A stretch of 50,666 nucleotides of DNA from Acidobacteriota bacterium (lineage in GTDB: Bacteria; Acidobacteriota; Vicinamibacteria; Marinacidobacterales; SMYC01), in NCBI GenBank assembly GCA_004356105.1, contig SMYC01000094.1, positions 1-50,666 on the forward strand, given 5' to 3'. Under the pieces are notes generated by a model. It ran no database searches and had not been told where the DNA came from. It saw nothing but the letters and a program-made list of their open reading frames with translations. Positions 43,931-50,666 of the stretch are shown here, piece after piece (position 1 is the first letter of the stretch; the number at the start of each line of letters is the position of its first letter). Made by a program: the position numbers and the translations under genes.

Positions 43931-44953
43931 TTATACTGAGTGCCGATCGAGGAAGTCCAGGACGAGATGGTTGAACGTCTCCGGACGCTCCCAGTAAACC
44001 GAGTGGCCCGCCTCCGGAATAACGTGGAGCTCGCTTCCGGGCACTCTGGAATGCAGATACCGGTACATCGACGGCGGCGCGTAGAGGTCCGCGTCGCCGG
44101 CGATCAGAAGAGTCGGGAACATCCGCGATTCAATGTCGGCCCAGCTCACCTCGACACCAGGCGGGTGGGCAACGCTCACCGGGCGATTCCCGTGCTCGAG
44201 CTCGACCCATGCCGCCAGTCCGTCAGGGTTTGCCCAGCGATAGGACGGCCCGAGCTCCCGCAGCTCGGCAGGGTTTGCGTTGAAGGTTCCCACGTCGGCC
44301 GCACTGCCGGGCACGCGGATGCTATTCATCGGAATCGTCCAGTCCTCGTCGGCAATGTTCTGAAGTGCCGCGACGCTTACCGAAGTGAGAATACGATCCG
44401 CGTGCTCCTTGATGTATCCGTTGGCGATACCTCCCCCTGCGGCGTGACCCAAGAGGTGGAACCTTTCGAGACCCAGCTGCGTGACCAGCGCTTCGATGTC
44501 GTCCAGCGGCCGGCCGCTGCCGTCGAGCGCACGGTTGGAGTCGTCCACCGGGCCGGGGGCGGATCCACGGTAGCCTCGGCGGGAATAGGCGACCACCCGG
44601 TACCCCGCCTCCGCGAATGTCTGCTGCTGATAGGCCCACACATATGCGCTGCCCGTGCCCGCATGTACCATTACAATCGCGTCACCATCGCCGCCCGTGT
44701 CCCAGTAGTAGAGCGTCGCGCCGGCGGCCATCGGAAGCTCCACGCGGCCCGCACCGATGAGATCGAGCTCGGGGGGCGGCGTGAACGGCGGCAGCGGCGG
44801 TGCAGTGACGTAGCTGTTGTCCGGCGCTTCCACCGCTCGGTCTGAGCCACTATCGACGCCAACGCCACAAGCCGACAGGGTCGCCCCGGCGACGAACGTG
44901 CACCGCTGTAGCAAGCTTCTTCGACTGAAAGACTGGTCGTATCGATCTCGCAT
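43931..44953 (-). CDS. Tat-exported alpha/beta hydrolase lacking the nucleophilic serine
   Basis: About 340 residues. A twin-arginine signal ('FSRRSLLQRCTFVAGATL') has a possible lipoprotein Cys ('LSACG'). The alpha/beta-hydrolase core is clear: oxyanion region 'VMVHAGTGSAYVW', acid in 'LLIAGDADLYAPP' and catalytic-type His in 'PEAGHSVYW'. At the nucleophile elbow, however, the sequence is 'LLGHAAGGGIA', where family members have GHSAGG; the codon is GCC, one base from TCC. Normal ester hydrolysis is therefore unlikely. The start at 44953 has GAGG at good spacing; 44980 is an alternative. It is the last gene of the PQQ dehydrogenase / ModA-like / hydrolase operon. Confidence 0.82.
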   Translation of the reverse strand: MRDRYDQSFSRRSLLQRCTFVAGATLSACGVGVDSGSDRAVEAPDNSYVTAPPLPPFTPPPELDLIGAGRVELPMAAGATLYYWDTGGDGDAIVMVHAGTGSAYVWAYQQQTFAEAGYRVVAYSRRGYRGSAPGPVDDSNRALDGSGRPLDDIEALVTQLGLERFHLLGHAAGGGIANGYIKEHADRILTSVSVAALQNIADEDWTIPMNSIRVPGSAADVGTFNANPAELRELGPSYRWANPDGLAAWVELEHGNRPVSVAHPPGVEVSWADIESRMFPTLLIAGDADLYAPPSMYRYLHSRVPGSELHVIPEAGHSVYWERPETFNHLVLDFLDRHSV

Positions 44954-45024
44954 TTCATCCTCATCCGTTGACTCGGTCATCCCTCGGGCTTCCGCACGCC
45001 TTGCCGGTGACGCAGGGAGCGTAG

Positions 45025-45795
45025 CTATCGGCCGATCGGTTCCATGCCGTACTTTCTGAGCACGGCCGCGAACGCGGGTCCGGCAAGATATTCGAGCAGC
45101 GCGTCAGCCCCTCGGGCGTCTCCTGTCGCAACCCCGCGCGCGGCCGTGAACGACACGTAGTTCTGCAACTCGGCAGGTAGCGGGCCGACGAGCTCGAGAC
45201 CGGGCACAGGCAGAATCTCGCTGACGAGAGTCAGCGCGATCTCGGCTTCTCCGGCCGCGACGGCATGGGGGGCTTCCTCCGGTCCGAGCAGGAGGGCCTT
45301 CGATTGCATCATCTGGGTGATTTCCAGTTCCGCGAAGACTGCATCGATTGTTGCGCGGCTTTGACCGTCCGCAGTGAACGCGACGGACTCGGCCGCGAGC
45401 AGCGTAGCTTTGAGCGTGGCCGGTGTGCTGACATCCCTCGTGCCCGAATCGGGACGCGCCCCAACGCCTACACCCGTGCGCGCGAAATCCACGCGCGATT
45501 CGGCGACGATCTTGTTTTCTGCGATCAGGTCCTCAATCAGCGCGGGGGGCAAGATCGCGACGTCGAACGACTCGCCGTCCCCAATGTTGCGCGCGAGGGA
45601 TGACGCCGTGCTGAACTCGATCGAGAGCGATCGTCCGATGGTGCGTTCGATGTCGGATTGCAGCTCTAGAACGACCGCCTTTACGCCGTTCGAGCTCAAT
45701 ACGCGGATCGACGGCGACTGAGCGTGGGCCCTCGGGCCTGAGCCCGAAACCGAAGCCGCCAAAAGGGTATAAACGACGAACGCATATCGTTTCAT
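45025..45795 (-). CDS. ModA-like periplasmic substrate-binding protein
   Basis: 256 residues with a signal peptide ('YAFVVYTLLAASVSGSGPR'). The molybdate-binding-protein pattern is visible: 'IRVLSSNGVKAVVLEL', 'IEFSTASSLARNIGDGESFD' and a C-terminal 'LLEYLAGPAFAAVLRKYGM'. Such orphan ModA relatives often occur without ModBC and may bind other anions. No permease or ATPase gene is adjacent. It overlaps the PQQ dehydrogenase stop by ATGA and precedes the alpha/beta hydrolase gene. Confidence 0.82.
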   Translation of the reverse strand: MKRYAFVVYTLLAASVSGSGPRAHAQSPSIRVLSSNGVKAVVLELQSDIERTIGRSLSIEFSTASSLARNIGDGESFDVAILPPALIEDLIAENKIVAESRVDFARTGVGVGARPDSGTRDVSTPATLKATLLAAESVAFTADGQSRATIDAVFAELEITQMMQSKALLLGPEEAPHAVAAGEAEIALTLVSEILPVPGLELVGPLPAELQNYVSFTAARGVATGDARGADALLEYLAGPAFAAVLRKYGMEPIGR

Positions 45796-47837
45796 CCGAT
45801 TGACCCCGGTTGGGCTAACGTCATTTCGCGCGGAAGGCGGAACGCTAGTAGCTCGCCGGAATAGCCGACACCGCTGACCGCGACAACGAGATATTGCTGG
45901 CCCTCCACCATGTACGTCATCGGCGAGCCAGTTTGGGGCGCGGGCAGATAAACGGCACCGACTTCCTGTCCAGTGGATTTGTCATAAGCGCGCAGCATCG
46001 CGCCGCGGACGCCCGAAGGCGTCGGGCCGAAGCTGCCTTCGCCCGCGATGAGCAAGGTTTTGGTGACAAGCGTTCCGACGCTTCCGCGTCGTCCGGTGCG
46101 CGGAATCGTCACGCCTTCGAGCGCAGGGTGACGACGAATGAAGTCTGGAGTGTCTCCGTGCGCCACCTGCCAGAGGATCTCACCTCGGTCCAAGTCGATG
46201 GCTGTGATTTGTCCATATGGCGGCTTGACGAGCGGGAGCCCCCGCACGTCGAGGTTCGCGCGGGTCCCGACTCCGCTGCCTTCCGAGCCGGCGCCTCCGG
46301 AGCGCCGCACGCCGGTGAGAACCGTGCCTTGATGGTAGCGGAACTCGGTAACCTCTTTGGGCGGCGACATGAGGCCGAGCATCGAGAGCTCTCTCTGCGA
46401 CGAGACATACAAGACATGCGTTTCGGGATCATACGAGCCGCCTTGCCAGTTGGTGGCCGCGCGCTGGGCCGCGAGGGCGAGCGTTGCGATCGGGCCCTCC
46501 GCGTTGCTGAGCACGGGTGGTGTAAAGATGGGGCCGATACGATACTTCGAAACGAGCGCTTCGGCTTCGGCCCTTAGCTCGGAGGTGAAGTCGATGAGGT
46601 CGTCGATCGCGAGCCCTTGGCGTTCGTAGGCGGGAGGACGTGTCGGATGCGGTTGGGTAGGGGAGTACCATTCGCCGGGGACGTCTCCTCGCGGTACCGG
46701 GCGCTCCTCGATGGGCCACACCGGCTCACCGGTCTCGCGGTCGAGGACGTAGAGAAAGCCTTGCTTGGTCGGCTGTGCTAGCGCTTTGATCGCGCGACCG
46801 TCGACTACGATGTCGGCGAGGATCGGCGCGCAGGGAATATCCATGTCCCAGATGCCGTGATGCACGAGTTGGAAATGCCAGCGACGCTCGCCGCTTTCGA
46901 GGTCGACGGCGACAATGCTCTCACTGAAGAGGTTTTTGCCAGGCCGGTCGCCACCATAGTAATCGCCGGTGGGAAGCTCGACCGGGAGATAGGCGAGCCC
47001 GAGTGATTCGTCGGCGGACATCTGCGCCCACACGCCGGTGTTTCCGGTGTATTCGGCGGAGCCGTTCTCCCAGGTGTCGTATCCAATCTCACCCGGCCGC
47101 GGAATCGTATGAAAGATCCATCGGCGCCGTCCCGTCCGAACGTCGTAAGCGCGTACATAGCCCTTCACGTTCTTACGGCTCCTTGGGTTCGCGCCCGTCT
47201 CGTGCGCGGCGCCTACGATCACGACATTACCGGCCACCAGGGGCGAAGCATGGAGCCCGACGGCACCGCTCAGAGGATCGACTTCCTGATCGAAGTCTCT
47301 CTTGAGATCGACCAGGCCGTCGATTCCAAACTCGGGTGTGCGACGTCCGGTCTTCACGTCGAGCGACACGAGCTGATACCCGGGCGTAACGTATAGGATG
47401 CGCCCTTCGGTGCCGTCGCTCCAGTAGGAAAGGCCGCGGCCCGAGTACCGGCGCGGCGCGGCCTCACCCCGCGCGCCCTCTTCCTCGCGGTGCATCCAGA
47501 TCATCTCACCCGTTCGCGCGTCGAGGGCGACCACGGCGCGGCGCGTACCGGCGGTCGAGTAGACAACGCCCCCCACCATCAAAGGCGTCGACTGAAACAT
47601 GTACTCCGGCCGGGGACCCAGAAAGTCCGTTTTCAAGCGCCAGGCGATCTCGAGCTCCTCGAAGTTCGAGGCGGTGATCTGTTCGAGCGGCGCGTAGCGG
47701 GTGGACGCGAGATCGGCGCCGTAGCTGCGCCACTCGTGCTCTCGTGGCGCAGGGCTCGATTGGGCAGCCGACGAAGGGCTGATCCAGGAACCGGTAAACG
47801 TGGCGAGGAGAAGCAACAGGGCCGGACGTTCGCTCAT
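45792..47837 (-). CDS. PQQ-dependent dehydrogenase (membrane glucose-dehydrogenase-like propeller)
   Basis: About 681 residues: signal peptide ('PALLLLLATFTGSWISPSSA'), then an eight-bladed quinoprotein propeller starting 'EWRSYGADLASTRYAPLEQI'. Recognisable segments are 'FQLVHHGIWDMDIPCAPIL', 'QPTKQGFLYVLDRETGEPVW' and 'PPYGQITAIDLDRGEILWQV', as in PQQ-dependent glucose- or alcohol-type dehydrogenases. There is no cytochrome c domain, so an external electron acceptor is required. The ATG at 47837 gives a proper signal peptide; the frame extends 18 codons further. It heads the operon with the ModA-like protein and the hydrolase. Confidence 0.9.
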   Translation of the reverse strand: MSERPALLLLLATFTGSWISPSSAAQSSPAPREHEWRSYGADLASTRYAPLEQITASNFEELEIAWRLKTDFLGPRPEYMFQSTPLMVGGVVYSTAGTRRAVVALDARTGEMIWMHREEEGARGEAAPRRYSGRGLSYWSDGTEGRILYVTPGYQLVSLDVKTGRRTPEFGIDGLVDLKRDFDQEVDPLSGAVGLHASPLVAGNVVIVGAAHETGANPRSRKNVKGYVRAYDVRTGRRRWIFHTIPRPGEIGYDTWENGSAEYTGNTGVWAQMSADESLGLAYLPVELPTGDYYGGDRPGKNLFSESIVAVDLESGERRWHFQLVHHGIWDMDIPCAPILADIVVDGRAIKALAQPTKQGFLYVLDRETGEPVWPIEERPVPRGDVPGEWYSPTQPHPTRPPAYERQGLAIDDLIDFTSELRAEAEALVSKYRIGPIFTPPVLSNAEGPIATLALAAQRAATNWQGGSYDPETHVLYVSSQRELSMLGLMSPPKEVTEFRYHQGTVLTGVRRSGGAGSEGSGVGTRANLDVRGLPLVKPPYGQITAIDLDRGEILWQVAHGDTPDFIRRHPALEGVTIPRTGRRGSVGTLVTKTLLIAGEGSFGPTPSGVRGAMLRAYDKSTGQEVGAVYLPAPQTGSPMTYMVEGQQYLVVAVSGVGYSGELLAFRLPREMTLAQPGSIG

Positions 47838-47957
47838 GAGAACGATTCGTAACACAAGCGACCCGCGAGAGGGAAGTCGAAGCCAGGCCAAAACTGTGGA
47901 CTCAAACGCGGATCGAGTTTTTGCGGAGCCGATCCGATAACCCGCGTGTCCTGTCCT

Positions 47958-48242
47958 TCACGAGCCGCGTGCCGACTCCTGCCGGGCGCGCTGAATCTCG
48001 CGATGCGCCACCGCGAGAGGTTCGTCGTCCCCCAACACGCGCAGCCCGGTGCGGCGTAAATCCTCCATGAACTCGTCCCGACCAACGGTGACGCGCTTCA
48101 CCCTCATCGGCTCACCATCCGAGAACTGAAGCGAGAATTCGACGAAGAGGCGGTGTTCCTGAACGATGTCTCCCCAGGCGGTTGCTCGATCCACCCGAAC
48201 CAGGACCGGCTCGCAATGAGCGCAATGAGTGTAGACGCGCAC
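47958..48242 (-). CDS. Possible small hypothetical protein, 94 aa
   Basis: An ORF with a GTG start and soluble, plausible composition, including a 'THCAHCEPVLVRV' segment whose CxxC could bind metal. The frame is open upstream ('LYRLEPVSPPAE') to a TGA, so the true start is unclear. No family recognised. It lies 121 bp before the PQQ dehydrogenase gene on the same strand. Confidence 0.4.
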   Translation of the reverse strand: MRVYTHCAHCEPVLVRVDRATAWGDIVQEHRLFVEFSLQFSDGEPMRVKRVTVGRDEFMEDLRRTGLRVLGDDEPLAVAHREIQRARQESARGS

Positions 48243-48465
48243 CTCGGCTGGCGGCGATACGGGCTCTAGCCGATAGAGAGTCTCGTGAACCTGTCACTCA
48301 TCATCATTGATCTGGAAGGGACTGTAGGCCCACGCGGATCGACAACGAACGACGAAAAAACGGGGTCGATGCGCACGAGCAGTGGGCTGAATCACACGCG
48401 CGGCGGGTGTGAGAACGCAATTGCCGAGGGCCGCTGCCAAGCGACGCGCGGCGACGAAAACCGTC

Positions 48466-48630
48466 TTAGGCAGCCTCGCGCCATTCGTATCGATGGTGCA
48501 GTCCACCCACCCTCGGCAGCGCGACGACCCTCGCCGTGGGTGACGGTCGCGGCGTGATCGGTCTCTCGTTCGGAGTGTCTTTGTCGAGCCCAAAATGGCA
48601 GCGGTCCTCGTGATAGTAGGTGATGTAGAG
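48466..48630 (-). mobile_element. Integrase/transposase C-terminal remnant
   Basis: The frame encodes 'LYITYYHEDRCHFGLDKDTP' and ends 'VVALPRVGGLHHRYEWREAA'. This is the characteristic C-terminal end of rve-type (integrase core) transposases of the IS3/IS481 kind. The catalytic DDE portion is missing, so only about 55 residues remain. It marks this end of the window as a site of past transposition. Confidence 0.65.
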
Positions 48631-48753
48631 TCTGCTGACCCCTCCATCTTCGGCGCTCGTTAGCTTGGGTTCTCTCGCACTCCACACGCTTTGTGAAGCC
48701 AGAATCTGAACGCGCGATTCAAACGAAAAGGCTTCGGAGCAGGTGAGCGCGCC

Positions 48754-49356
48754 TCACTCGCGAAGCGCGTTGCGGAACGCCTTCACTGCTTGAAGCGCGG
48801 TGGGGCGGTCGAGCATCGAGCACAGCAGTTCCAAGTCGAGGTCCGGGAACAAGTGGCTCGTCTCCGCCCGGTGATACTGCTGCTCGCGCAGGACGTGAAC
48901 GTCGATGTGTGCGTTCTTCCAGATCCAGACTTCGCCGAGGCCGAGGCGGCGATAGATCTCGAGCTTGCCGATTCCACCGCTCGTCCACACGACTTCGATC
49001 GCCAAGTCGGGAATATCTTTGTTTTGATCGCCGATGAGGTAGCACTCGTCGGGCTCCAGCCCGCTTTGTGTGGGCTCGCTCTTCAGCGTCCAGGCGCCAT
49101 AGGGCGACAGGTCGATGTTTCGCTCGAGCGCGTAGGCCTCGATGAGGCGACCTATGTAGGACTTGATCCGCTCGTGATCTCTCGAGGGGCTCATCAGCTC
49201 TAGCACTCCTTCCAAGTAAGCGACGCGGGGAATGGATCGTTCGCCGCGTAGGGCGAGCTGAGTCTCATAATGGCTCCACGACACACCATAGGTGACGACG
49301 CGTTGGTCCGCGGTAGGTACGTGCTCCCCGACCGAGGTCGTTACCTGCGTAGCCAT
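48754..49356 (-). CDS. Uma2-family (DUF820) putative restriction-like endonuclease
   Basis: A 200-residue protein with the Uma2 layout: N-terminal 'YLEGVLELMSPSRDHERIKS', then a PD-(D/E)xK core seen as 'EPDECYLIG', 'IPDLAIEVVWTSGG' and 'KLEIYRRLGLGEVWIWK'. The family is expanded in cyanobacteria, Chloroflexota and Acidobacteriota; its biological role is unsettled. It lies alone between two transposase remnants. Codon usage is similar to the rest of the window. Confidence 0.85.
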   Translation of the reverse strand: MATQVTTSVGEHVPTADQRVVTYGVSWSHYETQLALRGERSIPRVAYLEGVLELMSPSRDHERIKSYIGRLIEAYALERNIDLSPYGAWTLKSEPTQSGLEPDECYLIGDQNKDIPDLAIEVVWTSGGIGKLEIYRRLGLGEVWIWKNAHIDVHVLREQQYHRAETSHLFPDLDLELLCSMLDRPTALQAVKAFRNALRE

Positions 49357-49543
49357 GGTGAAATGCTAGCACGGACCCAAATAGGCTGCCAATTCGCGGT
49401 CGAGCTCCGGGACTCCACACTCGGATTTCGATAACACTTGCGGTCTCTACGTCGTAATTCGTGTACCCGGATCCAATTTGACGACTGTCAAGTTGACGTT
49501 GCGCGAGCACGCCGGCGCCGCCGGAATGACGTCTCCGTTCGAA

Positions 49544-49980
49544 TCACGCGGCGCACGTGAAGGCGTCCCAAGCGAGGAACGCGCGACCCCGTAGCTCTCG
49601 GTGATGGCGAGCTTGCAACAGTTGGCGCCGACGCGGAAGAGGTTTTGAACAAGCCCATGCACGCTCAAGAATCTTTGTGCTTGACCAGGAGACTTGAACT
49701 TCCGCATCTGCCGCTCTCGTTGCCGCGTCGGCTCATGTGAGACCTCGGCCCTGTTGTTTTCGTACTGGTCGGTGCTGTGAATAACGGATGGCATGACCTC
49801 GCCGTGAGCTGTCCAGCGCCGTAGCTTCTCAGCTTGTCCGTCACCAGCCGGCCGGGCACGCGACCTTGCCCCTTCAACAGCTTGCGAAAAAAGCGTTCGG
49901 CGGCCCGGCGGTCGCGACGCGGCTGCACGAGGATGTCGATGACGTCGCCATCTTGATCGACTGGACACCCTTTTATCTCG
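49544..49980 (-). mobile_element. IS6-family transposase remnant, truncated and frameshifted
   Basis: Three successive frames together give the C-terminal two-thirds of an IS6-type DDE transposase: 'DGDVIDILVQPRRDRRAAER' with 'RLVTDKLRSYGA' (catalytic Asp), then 'NNRAEVSHEPTRQRERQMRK' (catalytic Glu), then 'QLLQARHHRELRGRAFLAWD'. Frameshifts lie near 49812 and 49630. The N-terminal DNA-binding part and first Asp are absent. No intact terminal inverted repeats were found. It sits just beyond the 3' end of the cupin gene. Confidence 0.8.
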
Positions 49981-50038
49981 CGCGGCTCGTCGGCTGGACC
50001 GCCTGTTCGGCCGTCTTCCAAGATGGCAAAGTCTGTTC

Positions 50039-50501
50039 TCAGTGTGAACTCACGCTCGAGCTTTTGCTGTACACGATGACTATCACAAGGTCGTCTGCCC
50101 CAGTTTGCCGCAGTCCGTGAGAACTTCCCGTGCGCGTGAGGATCGACGTACCCGGACCGACGACCGACTTGGTGCCGTTCATCGTCAGCTCACCGGTTCC
50201 GCTGAGAACATAGTAGACCTCGTCTCTGTCCTGCTCGTGGTAACCAATAGCCGCACCGGGATGAAGGGGCGCGCTTGCGGAACACGAACTCCAAATCGGG
50301 AACGCCGGAAAAGAAGGAGTACCCCGTCGTCTCGCCTCCGCCTTCGTGCGGGCCTGACTGGGGCGTCGCAACAAGCGAATCCGTCTCGATAACGTAACCC
50401 CGCTTCTGAGCCTCCCCCGAACCGCCCGCCGCTCGGATCGTTACAAACGAAGCGATCGCCGATGCCATAAGAGCCATAGCAACATAAGAGAAGCGTTTCA
50501 T
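50039..50501 (-). pseudogene. Exported cupin-domain protein gene, frameshifted
   Basis: A signal peptide ('[20 protein letters not shown]') leads into '[18 protein letters not shown]'. The cupin core continues in another frame as '[20 protein letters not shown]' and '[19 protein letters not shown]', which carries the His/Glu pattern of cupin motif 1. One extra C in a CCCC run near 50277 accounts for the break, so this may be a recent mutation or a sequencing error. AAGGAGGTGAG precedes the ATG. An attC-like site lies 21 bp upstream, so the gene is placed as a possible integron cassette. Confidence 0.72.
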
Positions 50502-50522
50502 CCCAGCCTCACCTCCTTGTCG

Positions 50523-50641
50523 GCCTAACAGCTGCGATGAGCGGCGGCACGGCAAAAGCGTTGCCGAAGCGACGACCCATCGACCAATTGTCTCATCGTT
50601 TCCGAAGCCTCGGTGCCGTCCGCTCGATCGCTTTGTTAGGT
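50523..50641 (-). other. Integron attC-like recombination site
   Basis: Read on the minus strand, this 119-bp imperfect inverted repeat begins ACCTAAC (fits RYYYAAC) and ends GTTAGGC (fits GTTRRRY), the two R boxes of an attC. The arms pair as CCTAACA, then a short unpaired spacer, then GCGAT and GAGCGG and CGGCAC. Single unpaired C and A bases occur on one arm only, like the extrahelical bases of attC. The asymmetry favours minus-strand orientation, which would place the cupin gene as the next cassette. No integrase gene or second attC is visible. Confidence 0.7.
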
Positions 50642-50666
50642 GGCGTCAACTCTGATTCGCGCTAAA

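Noticed and set aside
48243-48297. A third UGA-containing selenoprotein joining the frame upstream of the 94-aa ORF.
   Set aside because: The UGA context has no redox motif, no hairpin of the observed SECIS type was seen, and the upstream frame has no recognisable protein.
1-50666. CRISPR arrays, rRNA or tRNA genes, prophage modules.
   Set aside because: No regularly spaced repeats, cloverleaf-like sequences or phage structural genes were seen on reading both strands.

Overview
This is about 50.7 kb of GC-rich bacterial DNA with densely packed genes, many joined by 4-nt ATGA overlaps. No rRNA or tRNA gene is recognised. DUF2911, a TolB/TPR lipoprotein, numerous Tat-exported oxidoreductases and amidohydrolases, PQQ propellers, a Uma2 protein and Sec decoding together suggest an environmental Gram-negative, most likely Acidobacteriota. 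That placement is inference from gene content only. Scattered frameshifts could be real decay or draft-assembly errors.

Layout. 1-7.3 kb: the end of a PQQ-like propeller gene, then a TonB receptor / TAXI-TRAP uptake operon, miaE and a DUF2911 gene. This block is bracketed by an inverted pair of ~180-bp repeats. 7.3-9.9 kb: a two-domain protein disulfide oxidoreductase with an in-frame UGA (selenocysteine) at its active site, then a DacB-type PBP4. 9.9-13.6 kb: a translationally coupled four-gene operon (GNAT, Tat-exported class V aminotransferase, E1-alpha, CnoX-like thioredoxin). 14.2-16.5 kb: a Phe-rich leader peptide preceding a three-function chorismate mutase / prephenate dehydratase / DAHP synthase. 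16.5-18.7 kb: an AhpD-like protein, a PF10107-type nuclease and a second selenoprotein (a redoxin with a WUGC motif). 18.9-28 kb: a broken TolB/TPR lipoprotein gene, and a signalling cluster (CheY-like, CheC-like, two hybrid kinases and a degenerate kinase fused to a receiver). 28-42 kb: an FAD amine oxidase, RecQ, two amidohydrolases, a sulfatase, an NHL propeller and a two-subunit molybdenum hydroxylase. 42.6-47.8 kb: an MBL hydrolase, an alpha/beta hydrolase lacking its Ser nucleophile, a ModA-like binding protein and a PQQ dehydrogenase. 48-50.7 kb: mobile-element debris (integrase and IS6 remnants), Uma2, a frameshifted cupin gene and an integron attC-like site.

The most notable content is a pair of UGA-interrupted thiol-redox genes. 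Each has a perfect 7-bp bacterial-type SECIS hairpin 21-22 nt after the UGA. Also notable are the Phe-codon leader whose UUC run is complementary to the ribosome-binding site of the enzyme it precedes, and the attC site at the right edge.
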